From positions 119,490 to 183,489 of the forward strand of contig JAIXQD010000008.1 of assembly GCA_027485855.1 (NCBI GenBank): a stretch of DNA of 64,000 bases, read 5' to 3'. Source of the stretch: Rickettsiales bacterium (lineage in GTDB: Bacteria > Pseudomonadota > Alphaproteobacteria > G027485855). Within the stretch, counting starts at the first letter, position 1; each line of letters begins with the position of its first letter. The translations under genes and the position numbers were made by a program. Below are positions 44,602-54,233 of the stretch, piece after piece. The notes under the pieces are model-generated. The model ran no database searches and had not been told where the DNA came from. It saw only the letters and a list, made by a program, of their open reading frames with translations.

Positions 44602-45576
44602 ATGATAAATTTTGTAAAAATGCATGGGCTAGGCAATGATTTTATCTTGCTTGATGCGCGTCAAGCAAAGGCGCATGCACCTCTCAATATATTAGCCCCA
44701 ATATTGACTCAGGCAGAACTGCCTAAAGATTTTGTCATCGGCCTTGCTCATCGCCGCCTTGGGCTTGGTTGCGATCAATTGCTGGTTATCAGCGCGCCAA
44801 CGCTGGCGGGTGCCGACATAGCTGTGCGTTTTTACAACCCCGATGGCAGCGAGGCTGGGGCTTGCGGTAATGGCACACGCTGCCTTGCGGCCCTAGAGAT
44901 GCAGCGCCAGAACACAACGCAGCTAAATATTCAAACCGCCGCGGGCTTGCTGCGCGCCCAACAAGATAAGACTGGTAATAAAGGGGGGGGCCTTGTGCAT
45001 GTCTGTATGGGTGCACCCAAGCTCAATTGGCAGGACATACCGCTGAGTGGGGCGGCAGATGCACAAAATTTGCCCATTAAATGGGGGCGCGTGCGTGATG
45101 GCGTGGCGGTCAGTATGGGCAATCCGCATTTGGTGTTTTTTGTCGAGGATGTGGCCAGCATCGATGTGGCGCGGCACGGCCCCGAGCTTGAGCATCACCC
45201 GCTTTTTCCGGCGCGAACCAATGTTGAGTTTGTGCAAATTTTATCGCCGCAAAAATTGCGCATGCGCGTGTGGGAGCGTGGCACCGGCATAACACCCGCT
45301 TGTGCCAGTGGCGCTTGCGCGGCTTTGGTGGCGGGCGTGCTGCATGGCAGGGCCGAGCGCACAGCCGAGCTTATTCTAGATGGTGGTAGTTTGCATATTG
45401 AGTGGCGCCAAGACAGCAACGAAGTGTGGCAAGCAGGCGCCACCAGCCTTGTGGCCGAAGGGGTTTTATCGGCAAATTTTGTGGCGCAGTTTTTGCCTGG
45501 TTTTGGCGCCGAGTCCGCGCATTATAAAGGCGCCGAGTCCGCGCCATGTAGCTCTGGCGCCGAGTCCGCGCCATGA
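44602..45576 (+). CDS. dapF: Diaminopimelate epimerase
   Basis: Cofactor-independent epimerase of LL- to meso-diaminopimelate for lysine and peptidoglycan. It opens with the family-typical FVKMHGLGNDF. The two catalytic Cys are in EAGACGNGTRC and TPACASGACAAL. I start at 44602: the longer frame from 44536 would begin inside the terminator. The last 24 residues are an odd repeat (GAESAHYKGAESAPCSSGAESAP has three GAESA units) absent from usual DapF. The stop overlaps the ftsY start (ATGA). Confidence 0.95.
   Translation: MINFVKMHGLGNDFILLDARQAKAHAPLNILAPILTQAELPKDFVIGLAHRRLGLGCDQLLVISAPTLAGADIAVRFYNPDGSEAGACGNGTRCLAALEMQRQNTTQLNIQTAAGLLRAQQDKTGNKGGGLVHVCMGAPKLNWQDIPLSGAADAQNLPIKWGRVRDGVAVSMGNPHLVFFVEDVASIDVARHGPELEHHPLFPARTNVEFVQILSPQKLRMRVWERGTGITPACASGACAALVAGVLHGRAERTAELILDGGSLHIEWRQDSNEVWQAGATSLVAEGVLSANFVAQFLPGFGAESAHYKGAESAPCSSGAESAP
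45505..45571. repeat. Three-copy repeat at the dapF/ftsY junction
   Basis: GGCGCCGAGTCCGCGC at 45505, 45529 and 45556 (spacings 24 and 27). The second and third copies are followed by CATG: the second reads ATG TAG, the third is the ftsY start ATG AGC. Confidence 0.85.
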
Positions 45577-46493
45577 GCAATAATTCACTCTGGTCCAGGC
45601 TTAAATCCGGCTTGTCGCGTAGTGCCGAAAAACTCAGCACGGGTCTCACCGATTTATTCACCAAGCGCAAACTCGATGATGCCGCCTTAGAGCAATTAGA
45701 AGATGTGCTGCTGGCCGCCGACCTTGGCCCCAAAACAGCGGCCGCTTTGGTGGCCGAGCTTTCGCGCACCCGTTTTGGCAAAGAGGTGGACGAGGCCGAG
45801 ATAAAAAATTTTCTGGCCGAGCAGCTTACTTTAAAGCTGTCGCCCTTTGCTGGCAGCACCATCTTGCCCGCTTCACCGCGCCCCTATGTGGTGGTGATGG
45901 TGGGCGTCAATGGCACAGGCAAAACCACCAGCATGGGCAAGCTGGCACAATATTATAAAAACCAAGGCTTAAAAGTTTTGCTGGCCGCGGGTGATACTTT
46001 TAGAGCAGCCGCCACCGAGCAATTGCAGCAATGGGGCGCCAAGGTTGGCGTGCCGGTGATAAGTGGCGCCACCGAAGGCGATGCCGCCTCAGTGGCTTTT
46101 ACTGCGGTGCAAGAGGCCTTGCGCGGCAATAGCGATATTGTGCTTATCGATACGGCAGGCCGCCTGCACAATAAAGAGCACCTTATGGCCGAGCTGCAAA
46201 AAATGATCCGCGCCATTGCTAAGGCCTTACCGGGTGCGCCGCATGCGGTGTGGCTCACGCTTGATGCCACCACCGGACAAAATGCTTTGCAACAAGTAGC
46301 GGTGTTTAAAGAGCTGGTGCAAGTGAGCGGCCTTATTGTGACCAAGCTCGATGGCTCGGCCAAGGGCGGTGTTCTCGTGGCACTCACCGAGGCGCATAAA
46401 TTGCCGGTTTTAGCCATTGGCGTGGGCGAAAGCGCAGCCGACCTTCAGCCCTTTGTTGCGGCCGATTTTGCTAAAGCGCTGGTTGGTTTATAG
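45573..46493 (+). CDS. ftsY: Signal recognition particle receptor FtsY
   Basis: SRP-type GTPase that docks ribosome-SRP complexes at the membrane. The 306 residues are the NG domain only: helical N part, P-loop GVNGTGKTTSMGKLAQYY, DTAGRLHNKEHLMAEL, TKLDGSAKGG and the closing GVGESAADLQPF. The acidic A domain of E. coli FtsY is missing, as in many alphaproteobacteria. It is coupled to dapF by an ATGA overlap within a repeat. Confidence 0.96.
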   Translation: MSNNSLWSRLKSGLSRSAEKLSTGLTDLFTKRKLDDAALEQLEDVLLAADLGPKTAAALVAELSRTRFGKEVDEAEIKNFLAEQLTLKLSPFAGSTILPASPRPYVVVMVGVNGTGKTTSMGKLAQYYKNQGLKVLLAAGDTFRAAATEQLQQWGAKVGVPVISGATEGDAASVAFTAVQEALRGNSDIVLIDTAGRLHNKEHLMAELQKMIRAIAKALPGAPHAVWLTLDATTGQNALQQVAVFKELVQVSGLIVTKLDGSAKGGVLVALTEAHKLPVLAIGVGESAADLQPFVAADFAKALVGL

Positions 46494-46530
46494 GCTTGGT
46501 GCAAATCACACAATTAAAATTATGCCGCGC

Positions 46531-46559
46531 TTGCCAGTTTGCGTAAAAAAAACTACTGT
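46531..46559 (+). promoter_or_regulatory. Leaderless promoter of amn
   Basis: TTGCCA (46531-46536), 17 bases, TACTGT (46554-46559). The expected start site is 46566, one base before the ATG. Confidence 0.5.
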
Positions 46560-46566
46560 TTAGCCC

Positions 46567-48075
46567 ATGGTTCATGCTCCTCTGCCCCAAACACTGCCCG
46601 GCCTTGGCGAAAAATTTAACAATGCCGACGAGGCCCTCGCTCGCATTCAACAAATTTATGCGCATAATACCACCTATCTGCGCGAGCGCTTTGCCGAGTT
46701 TGGCCAAGGCAAGCTGAAGCACCCCGTGGCTGCGCACTATCCTTATGTTGCTGTCAGCCACGACCGCACCGATAAGGTTGATAGCCGTCTCTCATTTGGC
46801 TTTTTGCCCAAGCCAGGTGTTTATAGCACCACGCTCACCCGCCCTGATTTATTTGGCCGCTATTATCGCAGCCAGCTTGAGCTGCTTATTAAAAATCATG
46901 GCGTGCAAATTGAGGTGGGTGTGGCCAGCATGCCCATTCCGGTGCATTTTGCTTTTGCCGAGGGTATCCATGTTGAGGCCGATTTATCGCCCGACCAACT
47001 CGACCAATTGCAAAATATGTTTGATGTGCCCAGCCTCACCATGGTGGAAGACGACATCGTCGATGGCCGCCGCAAAATGCCTGAAGGCGGGCCCTATCCG
47101 TTAGCGCTGTTTACCGCACCACGGGTTGATTATTCGTTGCACCGCTTGCGGCATTATTCGGCCACCAGCCCGCAGCATTTTCAAAATTATGTAATATTCA
47201 CCAACTACCAATTTTACATTGATGGCTTTGTGAAGCTCTGCCATGAGCTGATGAGCAAAAGCGATGATCCGGCCGAGGCTGAATATCGCCGTCAATATAC
47301 CGCTTTTGTCGAGCCGGGTGGTTATGTCACCCCGAATGCCAATCTCAGTGCCGAGGCGGCCAGCGGTGTGCGTGCAGCGCGCCTGCCACAAATGCCGGCC
47401 TATCATTTGGTGCGCGAAGATCATAGCGGCATTACCATGGTCAATATTGGCGTGGGGCCGGCCAATGCTAAAAATATCACCGACCATATCGCCGTCATGC
47501 GCCCGCATGCCTGGATGATGCTGGGCCATTGCGCGGGCTTGCGCAATAGTCAGCGCCTTGGCGATTATGTTTTGGCGCATGCCTATGTGCGCGATGACCA
47601 TGTGCTTGATGAGGATTTACCGCTTTGGGTGCCTGTGCCGGCCTTAGCCGAAATGCAGCAAGCGCTGCAAACAGCAGCCGGCAAGGTTACGGGCCGTAGT
47701 GGCTTTGACCTAAAAAGTGTGTTGCGTACCGGCACGGTGGCTACCACCGATAACCGCAATTGGGAGCTGATGGGCTACGACACGCTCGTGCAGCGTTTTG
47801 CTTTGTCGCGCGCCATTGCCATGGATATGGAGAGCGCCACCATTGCCGCCAATGGTTTTCGTTTTCGGGTGCCCTATGGCACGCTGCTGTGCGTTTCAGA
47901 TAAGCCGCTGCATGGCGAAATTAAGCTACCCGGTATGGCCAATAAATTTTACCAAGAGCAGGTGGGGCAGCATCTTAAAATTGGCGTAAAAGCCATGGAA
48001 TTGCTGCGCGAAAATGGCCTTGAGAAGCTGCATAGCCGTAAGCTACGCAGCTTCTTTGATGCACCATTTCAGTAA
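46567..48075 (+). CDS. amn: AMP nucleosidase
   Basis: Hydrolyses AMP to adenine and ribose 5-phosphate, balancing adenylate pools. An N-terminal regulatory domain (about 1-170) precedes the nucleoside-phosphorylase-fold catalytic domain with ITMVNIGVGPANAKNITDHI and AIAMDMESATIAANGF. Length is 502 residues, near the E. coli protein. It is monocistronic. Confidence 0.93.
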   Translation: MVHAPLPQTLPGLGEKFNNADEALARIQQIYAHNTTYLRERFAEFGQGKLKHPVAAHYPYVAVSHDRTDKVDSRLSFGFLPKPGVYSTTLTRPDLFGRYYRSQLELLIKNHGVQIEVGVASMPIPVHFAFAEGIHVEADLSPDQLDQLQNMFDVPSLTMVEDDIVDGRRKMPEGGPYPLALFTAPRVDYSLHRLRHYSATSPQHFQNYVIFTNYQFYIDGFVKLCHELMSKSDDPAEAEYRRQYTAFVEPGGYVTPNANLSAEAASGVRAARLPQMPAYHLVREDHSGITMVNIGVGPANAKNITDHIAVMRPHAWMMLGHCAGLRNSQRLGDYVLAHAYVRDDHVLDEDLPLWVPVPALAEMQQALQTAAGKVTGRSGFDLKSVLRTGTVATTDNRNWELMGYDTLVQRFALSRAIAMDMESATIAANGFRFRVPYGTLLCVSDKPLHGEIKLPGMANKFYQEQVGQHLKIGVKAMELLRENGLEKLHSRKLRSFFDAPFQ

Positions 48076-48102
48076 TCACGAGCCACTATTAATTGGCCAT
48101 TA

Positions 48103-48513
48103 TTAGCTTGCGTGAGCCATGGCTTTAATGCCAACGGCAAATAAAATGCCGAAAAACAAAAACGCCACCGATAAAAAGCCCAATAAAAAACCTTTGCCGC
48201 GTTTTTGCGGGTCGCGCACATAATCACGGGCATAAAGCCAGCGCCCCAACGGAAACAGAAAACCAACAAAAGCGGCATAAGCATCATTGAGTGTAAAGGC
48301 CGCCAGCCAAATGAGCGGCAAAAACACAATCAGCTGCTCTAAGGTATTTTGCTGCACACGGAAAACGCGCTCAAACTCGGCAGCACCGGTGGTGGCGGGT
48401 GCGGCAATGCCATATTTCATGCGGGCGCGGCCCACATTAAAGCTAAAATGAAAATACAAAATAAGTGTAAGCAACGTGACCAGCAAGGTTGCGGGGGCGT
48501 GTTCTAGAATCAT
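48103..48513 (-). CDS. MAPEG family membrane protein
   Basis: 136 residues with four hydrophobic helices. The signature FERVFRVQQNTLEQLIVFLP between helices 1 and 2 marks the MAPEG family (microsomal glutathione transferase-like). Bacterial members may detoxify lipophilic compounds with glutathione; the substrate is unknown. The start at 48513 gives a helix straight after MILEHAPATLL; the longer frame would enter the divergent gene. Confidence 0.85.
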   Translation of the reverse strand: MILEHAPATLLVTLLTLILYFHFSFNVGRARMKYGIAAPATTGAAEFERVFRVQQNTLEQLIVFLPLIWLAAFTLNDAYAAFVGFLFPLGRWLYARDYVRDPQKRGKGFLLGFLSVAFLFFGILFAVGIKAMAHAS

Positions 48514-48569
48514 TGGGGGAAGCTCCAAAGCTATTGACGGAAGGGGCAGTGTGCCGCATTTTACGCGGC

Positions 48570-48896
48570 ATGTCACCAGCCCCACTGCATGCCGCCCCAC
48601 TCACCGAAAACGAGCTGAATACAGCTTTGCAAACGCTACCCTTATGGCGTGTGCAAGAGGGCGCACGGCAAAGTTTGCGCATCGCCTATAAATTTGCCGA
48701 TTTTAAAGCGGCTTTTGCCTTCATGACCCGTATGGCGGATAAGGCCGAGCAGCTGGGGCATCATCCTGAGTGGTTTAATGTTTATAACCGCGTTGAAATA
48801 ACCCTCACTACGCATGATGCGGGCAATAAAATCACTGCGCTGGATATTACTTTGGCACAATTTGCCGATAAAACTTACGCCGAAATGAGCGCTTAG
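48570..48896 (+). CDS. phhB: Pterin-4a-carbinolamine dehydratase
   Basis: Small enzyme recycling the pterin cofactor of aromatic hydroxylases; some homologues have other roles. The signature [20 protein letters not shown] holds the catalytic His pair. The start at 48570 gives 108 residues, the normal size. No aromatic hydroxylase is nearby. The 3' end overlaps the convergent rfbA by 4 bases. Confidence 0.9.
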   Translation: MSPAPLHAAPLTENELNTALQTLPLWRVQEGARQSLRIAYKFADFKAAFAFMTRMADKAEQLGHHPEWFNVYNRVEITLTTHDAGNKITALDITLAQFADKTYAEMSA

Positions 48897-49756
48897 GGCA
48901 ATAATCCCAGCAAATATTCGCCATAGCCCGATTTGCGCAAAGGGGCCGCCAGCGTGCGTAATTGCTCGGCGCTGATATAGCCTTTGCGCCAAGCCACTTC
49001 CTCAAGGCAGGCCAGGCGTAGCCCTTGGCGCTCTTGCAAAATGCGCACAAACTCACCGGCGCTAATGAGGCTTTCATGTGTGCCGGTATCAAGCCAAGCA
49101 AAACCGCGCCCCATCATGGCGACGCGCAAGGTGCCATTTTTTAGATATTGATTGACTACATCGGTAATCTCAAGCTCACCGCGTGGCGATGGTTTAACCT
49201 CTTGCGCATAGCGCACCACATTTTTATCGAAAAAATAAAGGCCGGTGACCGCATAGTTGCTGCGCGGCTTTTGCGGTTTTTCTTCAATGCTGAGGGCTTG
49301 GAAATTTTCGTCAAACTCAACCACGCCATAGCGCTCGGGGTCGCGCACCGGGTAGGCAAACACCGTAGCGCCCGCCACCGACGAGGCGGCCTCTTGCAAC
49401 ATGGCGGTAAGGCCGGGGCCGTAAAATAAATTATCGCCCAAAATAAGTGAGCAGGGGCTATCGCCAACAAAATCGCGGCCAATGATAAAAGCCTGCGCCA
49501 AACCCTCTGGCTTGGGTTGCGCGGCATAGGTAATTTTTAAGCCCCATTGCGCGCCATCTTGCAGCAGATGCTGAAACTGCGCTTGGTCGTGCGGCGTGGT
49601 GATAATGAGAATCTCGCGGATACCGGCCAGCATAAGGGTGCTGAGCGGGTAATAAATCATCGGCTTATCATAAACGGCCAGCAGTTGCTTGCTTACGGCT
49701 AAAGTCAGCGGGTGTAAACGCGTGCCCGAGCCGCCGGCTAAAATAATACCCTTCAT
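48893..49756 (-). CDS. rfbA: Glucose-1-phosphate thymidylyltransferase
   Basis: Makes dTDP-glucose, the first step to dTDP-rhamnose. The N-terminal nucleotide site is [20 protein letters not shown] and the sugar-binding region includes [12 protein letters not shown] and [14 protein letters not shown]. Length is 287 residues. The other rfb genes (B, C, D) are not in the window, which is unusual as they normally cluster. Confidence 0.95.
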   Translation of the reverse strand: MKGIILAGGSGTRLHPLTLAVSKQLLAVYDKPMIYYPLSTLMLAGIREILIITTPHDQAQFQHLLQDGAQWGLKITYAAQPKPEGLAQAFIIGRDFVGDSPCSLILGDNLFYGPGLTAMLQEAASSVAGATVFAYPVRDPERYGVVEFDENFQALSIEEKPQKPRSNYAVTGLYFFDKNVVRYAQEVKPSPRGELEITDVVNQYLKNGTLRVAMMGRGFAWLDTGTHESLISAGEFVRILQERQGLRLACLEEVAWRKGYISAEQLRTLAAPLRKSGYGEYLLGLLP

Positions 49757-49785
49757 GCTGATTCTCTCTTGTTGTTGGGTAAATA

Positions 49786-50382
49786 TTACCCCTTGCCGAG
49801 CAGGGCGGCAAGCGTGGGCGGCAATTGGCCCACCTCGAGCGCCAGTTTAAGCCGCAAAATGGCGGCTAAAGTGAGGCCGTCATCAATGTCGTTTTGCAGA
49901 ATCAGCTGTTGCAGCTCAGTGAAGCTGACTTTGCGCAAACGCAGCACCTCGTCGGGTTCGGGGGCGGCGCCAATATCAGTCAGGCCCCAAGCCACAAATA
50001 AATGGCCGATCTCATCGGTGCAGGAGTTGGATGTAGCAATTTGCCCCAGCGCATACCAGTGGTCGGCGGCAAAGCCAGCCTCTTCATGCAGTTCGCGTTT
50101 GGCGCAATTAAGCGGCGGCTCGTTTTTAGCACAGCCGCCTTCAGGAATTTCCCACGAATAGCGATTAAGCGGCACACGCCATTGCCCCACCAGCGTGATG
50201 CGCCCCTCATCATCCACCGGCACCACGCCAATAGCGGGGTGGAAATGCACAATGCTGTAAATGCCTGCTGTGCCATCAGGGCGGGTGACATTATGCTCAA
50301 CCAGTTTTATCCATGGGTTCTGGTAAATATCGCGGGCGGATAAAAACGTCCAAGGATTAGTGGGGGGATTATTGTGGCTCAT
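49786..50382 (-). CDS. NUDIX hydrolase
   Basis: 198 residues with a full Nudix box (Gx5Ex7REUxEExGU): from the Gly in [11 protein letters not shown] to RELHEEAGF. The region before ([20 protein letters not shown]) resembles ADP-ribose pyrophosphatase-type enzymes, so ADP-sugar hydrolysis is plausible. I start at 50382, the ATG just inside the previous gene's end; the longer frame adds 60 residues of that gene read out of frame. It follows the EamA transporter gene with a 14-base overlap. Confidence 0.87.
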   Translation of the reverse strand: MSHNNPPTNPWTFLSARDIYQNPWIKLVEHNVTRPDGTAGIYSIVHFHPAIGVVPVDDEGRITLVGQWRVPLNRYSWEIPEGGCAKNEPPLNCAKRELHEEAGFAADHWYALGQIATSNSCTDEIGHLFVAWGLTDIGAAPEPDEVLRLRKVSFTELQQLILQNDIDDGLTLAAILRLKLALEVGQLPPTLAALLGKG

Positions 50383-51316
50383 AAGTGCTTCCCTCATGGC
50401 GATATTTTGCCGCATGATTAGCCCGGCCGCTCCACAATAAATAAAGCCCGCTGCCAATAATAATGACTGCGCCCATAAATAACTCAGCCGATGGCCAATC
50501 GCCAAAAAACAACCAGCCCACCAGCCCGCCCCATAAAATCTGTGAGTAGTGCGATGGCGCAATCAGCCCATATTTGACTGATAAATAAGCTTGCAACACC
50601 AGCCAAGAGCCAAACCCGCCCGCGCAGCCACCCAAGACGCTGACCAACAGCATCTGCGCGCTGGGCATGGTCCAGTGCCAGATGGCCAGCGGCAGGCACA
50701 GCACAATCACGCATAGGGTTGGCCAAAAATTGATGCTGACAAAATGGTCACGCGGCATAAAGCGCAGCACAATCCAATTGCCGATATTGCCTAAGGTGGC
50801 AAAGCCCAACAATATTAAGGGCAAGCTGAGCTGCACCGCTTGCGGCGAGAGCGCCACAATAATTGCAACAAAGCCCGCTAAAATGGCCAACCACTGGCTG
50901 GCGCGTAAATGTTCTTTCAGCAAAAAATGCGCGGCAATGGCGGTGCCTAAGGGCGTGAGGAATAGCACACAATAAGCCGTGGTGAGGGGGATATGCGCAT
51001 AAGCATAAAAAGCGCCCAAAGCGCCAAAAAAGATAAAACCACAGCGCAATGCTTGCAGCTTAGGGTAATGGGTGCGCAATAACACGCGCCAAGATTGTGG
51101 CTTTAAGCGCCATGCGGCTAACGCCAAAACTGTGGCAATGACAAAGCTGCCATTAAAAAAAATCACTTGCGTGACATGCCAATGGCCAACCTGCCCCAAT
51201 TCTTTAATGGCCGCATCCATAAAAGTATAAAGCAAAAAGCCGATGGGGGCGGTGATCCACGCGCGCAGCAAAGGGTGAGCGGCCATAGAGTGCCGCAGAG
51301 TTTTAAAAATATTCAC
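50369..51316 (-). CDS. EamA/DMT family transporter
   Basis: 315 residues, ten membrane segments in two EamA repeats (for instance FGALGAFYAYAHIPLTTAYC in the first half and APSHYSQILWGGLVGWLFFG in the second). Drug/metabolite transporter; the substrate is not readable. It sits between the Nudix gene and the nucleoside operon on the same strand, which makes nucleosides or sugars conceivable (inference). Confidence 0.88.
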   Translation of the reverse strand: MNIFKTLRHSMAAHPLLRAWITAPIGFLLYTFMDAAIKELGQVGHWHVTQVIFFNGSFVIATVLALAAWRLKPQSWRVLLRTHYPKLQALRCGFIFFGALGAFYAYAHIPLTTAYCVLFLTPLGTAIAAHFLLKEHLRASQWLAILAGFVAIIVALSPQAVQLSLPLILLGFATLGNIGNWIVLRFMPRDHFVSINFWPTLCVIVLCLPLAIWHWTMPSAQMLLVSVLGGCAGGFGSWLVLQAYLSVKYGLIAPSHYSQILWGGLVGWLFFGDWPSAELFMGAVIIIGSGLYLLWSGRANHAAKYRHEGSTYEPQ

Positions 51317-51349
51317 AAACTATCCCCTAAATAATAAAAGCGGTATCAA

Positions 51350-52666
51350 TTAAAATAAATGCTCTTTAATGAGTGGCGTTAAAGTTGGTGCGGTGTCGCC
51401 AATATGAATGGCCTTGTGCAAACGCGCCGCACAGGCCGCAAGGGCCGCTTCATCAGCCGCATGAATAAGGCAAAGCACATCGCCACTATTTATTTTTTGC
51501 CCCACGCGCACCATGTCGGTGAGGCCCACCGTGGGGTTGATATTATGCGTGGGGTCAAGCCGGCCACCACCCAAGGCCACAATGGCCCAGCCAATTTCGC
51601 GCACATCCATGGCCTGAATATACCCTGCTTGCGTGGCATAGCAGGGCTTTACCAACGGCGCTGCGGCTAAATATTTTTTGGGCGCATCAACAAAATCGGC
51701 GGGGCCACCAAGGGCGGTAATCATACGCGCAAATTTTTCGGCCGCAGCCCCTGTGGCCAAGGCTTGCTCTAGCTTTTGCGTGGCTTTGGCAGCGTCCGTC
51801 TCAAGGCCAGACAGGCGCAGCATTTCTACACATAAAGCCATAGTAATGGCATGGATGCGGGGCTCGTGCCGGGCGCCGGTCAGGTAATCGACCGCCTCCA
51901 GCACTTCAATATTATTGCCGGCATCAAAGCCGAGCAGCTCATTCATATCGGTGAGGAGGGCCGAGGTTTTTAATCCTGCGCCATTGGCCACTGTGCAAAT
52001 GGCCGCCGCCAGCGAGCGTGTTTGCGCATAATCGGGCAGAAAAGCGCCACTGCCATATTTTACATCCATCAGCAACGCATCGGCACCCAGCGCCAGTTTT
52101 TTACTAAGAATAGAGGCGACAATTAAATCGAGGCTCTCGACCGTGGCCGTGGTGTCACGAATGGCATAGATGCGTTTATCGGCGGGGGCAAATTCGGCCG
52201 TGGCGCCCAAAATAGCGCAGCCTACCTCGGCTACCACGCGCTTAATGGTGGCTTCATCGGGCAGGGCATTATAATTGGGGATACATTGCATTTTATCGAG
52301 CGTGCCACCCGTGTGACCCAGCCCGCGCCCCGAAAACATCGGCACATAGCCACCAACAGCTGCCACCATCGGCGCCAGCATCAGCGATATTTTATCACCC
52401 ACGCCACCGGTTGAATGTTTATCGATAACCGGCCCTGGTAGTTTTTCAGAGCGCCAATCAATCATGCGGCCAGAGCGCGCCATGGCCATAGTAAGCTCTA
52501 CGCGCTCGGCATCATTCAGGCCACGTTGCACAATGGCCATGCACATGGCGCCAATTTGCCCATCGGTGATTTGCCCGTTGGTGACGCCTTGCACATAAGC
52601 CTCAATTTGCGCGGCCGATAAAATGCCGCCATCGCGTTTGGTGGCAATGATTTCTTGCGGCAGCAT
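51350..52666 (-). CDS. deoA: Thymidine phosphorylase
   Basis: Phosphorolysis of thymidine/deoxyuridine to the base and deoxyribose 1-phosphate. DKHSTGGVGDKISLMLAP is the phosphate-binding signature, and MFSGRGLGHTGGTLDKM completes the active site. Length is 438 residues. Last gene of cdd-punA-deoC-deoA, 2 bases after deoC. Confidence 0.96.
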   Translation of the reverse strand: MLPQEIIATKRDGGILSAAQIEAYVQGVTNGQITDGQIGAMCMAIVQRGLNDAERVELTMAMARSGRMIDWRSEKLPGPVIDKHSTGGVGDKISLMLAPMVAAVGGYVPMFSGRGLGHTGGTLDKMQCIPNYNALPDEATIKRVVAEVGCAILGATAEFAPADKRIYAIRDTTATVESLDLIVASILSKKLALGADALLMDVKYGSGAFLPDYAQTRSLAAAICTVANGAGLKTSALLTDMNELLGFDAGNNIEVLEAVDYLTGARHEPRIHAITMALCVEMLRLSGLETDAAKATQKLEQALATGAAAEKFARMITALGGPADFVDAPKKYLAAAPLVKPCYATQAGYIQAMDVREIGWAIVALGGGRLDPTHNINPTVGLTDMVRVGQKINSGDVLCLIHAADEAALAACAARLHKAIHIGDTAPTLTPLIKEHLF

Positions 52667-52668
52667 GC

Positions 52669-53400
52669 TTAATATCCTACGGCCGCTGGGCTGGCGCCCA
52701 ACAAATCATCGAGCAGTGCGCTCGCCCCAAATCGAAAAGTTGCTGGCGTTAAAAAGCCCTCACCCATAATAGTTTTGGTTATTTCAAGATAGGTCAGCGC
52801 CTCGGCTGTGGTGCGAATGCCGCCCGAGGCCTTGCAGCCAATTTTGCCATTGCCACTGGCTTTAATGGCCTCTAGCAACAGGCGCACGCTCTCGAGCGTG
52901 GCATTGACGGGCACTTTGCCGGTGGAAGTTTTTAAAAAATCTACGCCCTCTTTTATGGCCAGCTCGGCCATGGCGGTAATAAGCGCGCTATCTTGCAGCA
53001 TGCCCGTTTCAAGAATGGCTTTTATTTTTATGGGCGCGGGTGCCGCATAGCGTAATTGCCGCAAAATATCGGTGTTGCGTTTGGTGTTGCCGTCTTTGGC
53101 CGCTTGCCAATCAATCACTACATCAATTTCATCGGCGCCATCAATAATGGCGCTGCGCGCAAGGCTGCAAATGCTATCAATATTATCAGTCCCATGCGGG
53201 AAGTTTACCACCGTGGCAATTTTTACGGCGCTGCCCGCCAAAGCAAGCTTGGCTTGTTTGACAAAAGCCGGATAGACACAAACAGCCGCAACCTTATGGG
53301 TGCGTGCCTTGGTGCAAAGCGCGGCAATTTTTTCAGCCGTGTCGTTATCATTGAGGCTGGTAAGATCGATAAGGCCAATGGCCAGCGCAGCGTTTATCAT
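52669..53400 (-). CDS. deoC: Deoxyribose-phosphate aldolase
   Basis: Class I aldolase cleaving deoxyribose 5-phosphate to glyceraldehyde 3-phosphate and acetaldehyde. The Schiff-base Lys is in DFLKTSTGKV, and a second Lys in KIGCKASGGIR. Length is 243 residues. The start overlaps the punA stop (ATGA). deoB (phosphopentomutase), needed to link deoA/punA products to deoC, is not in the window. Confidence 0.95.
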   Translation of the reverse strand: MINAALAIGLIDLTSLNDNDTAEKIAALCTKARTHKVAAVCVYPAFVKQAKLALAGSAVKIATVVNFPHGTDNIDSICSLARSAIIDGADEIDVVIDWQAAKDGNTKRNTDILRQLRYAAPAPIKIKAILETGMLQDSALITAMAELAIKEGVDFLKTSTGKVPVNATLESVRLLLEAIKASGNGKIGCKASGGIRTTAEALTYLEITKTIMGEGFLTPATFRFGASALLDDLLGASPAAVGY

Positions 53401-54233
53401 GACAGCGTACCCGCAAAGTTTTTAATAAGGCGGATAAAATCATCCGAGCCCTGTTTGGCGGTTTCCAACACGCTGTTATGGTCGAACGGCTCATCGCTGA
53501 TGCCTGTGGCAAAATTAGTGACGAGCCCCGCACCCACAACCTTAAGCCCGCAATGCCGCGCCAAAATGCAATCAGGCACCACGCTCATGCCAACCATATC
53601 GGCACCCAAAATGCGAAAAGCGCGAATTTCCGCCGCTGTTTCAAAAGAGGGGCCATGCACCGCAAGATACACGCCATCACGCAAAGGAATATTTTCCGAC
53701 CGCGCGGCTTTGTGCAGTTTTTGGCGTAGGGCAGCATCCCAGGCATTATCCATGGGCATAAAGCGTGGGCCAATGCGCGTATCGTTCGCACCAATCAGCG
53801 GGCTTGTGCCCATAAGGTTGATCGTGTCGCTAATGGCCAAAAGGCTACCCGGCGGCGCATCGGGCAAAAGGCCGCCCACGGCACCCGTGATGCACAAAAT
53901 CTCGGTGCCAAGCAATTTAAGCGTGCGAATGGGTGTGGCCATCACGCCAATGCCGTGACCCTCGTAATAGTGGCCACGTCCCGCCATGCAAATGACCTTA
54001 CAGCCATTGAGCTCGCCTAATATCAGCTGGCCCGCATGACCCATAACGGTGGTGTGCGGAAAACCCGGTAAATCGCCATAAGATATTCTTTGTGGCTTTT
54101 CGATTTGGTCGGCCAAAGCGCCAAGCCCCGAGCCTAAAATAATGGCCAGTTTTGGCACAAAGCCCGGGGCGCGCTCGCGGATAATCGCTGCGGTGGCTTC
54201 GGCCTCAGCCATGGTGGGTATAGCGGTGTTCAT
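53397..54233 (-). CDS. punA: Purine nucleoside phosphorylase (class II, trimeric)
   Basis: Cleaves purine nucleosides with phosphate. The N-terminal IILGSGLGALAD and the FPHTTVMGHAGQ (phosphate-binding His) and VCMAGRGHYYEGH-type segments mark trimeric PNP; MVGMSVVPDCILARHCGLKV lies near the C-terminus. I start at 54233 (278 residues, the family size) because the longer frame overlaps cdd out of frame. It overlaps cdd and deoC by 4 bases each. Confidence 0.94.
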   Translation of the reverse strand: MNTAIPTMAEAEATAAIIRERAPGFVPKLAIILGSGLGALADQIEKPQRISYGDLPGFPHTTVMGHAGQLILGELNGCKVICMAGRGHYYEGHGIGVMATPIRTLKLLGTEILCITGAVGGLLPDAPPGSLLAISDTINLMGTSPLIGANDTRIGPRFMPMDNAWDAALRQKLHKAARSENIPLRDGVYLAVHGPSFETAAEIRAFRILGADMVGMSVVPDCILARHCGLKVVGAGLVTNFATGISDEPFDHNSVLETAKQGSDDFIRLIKNFAGTLS

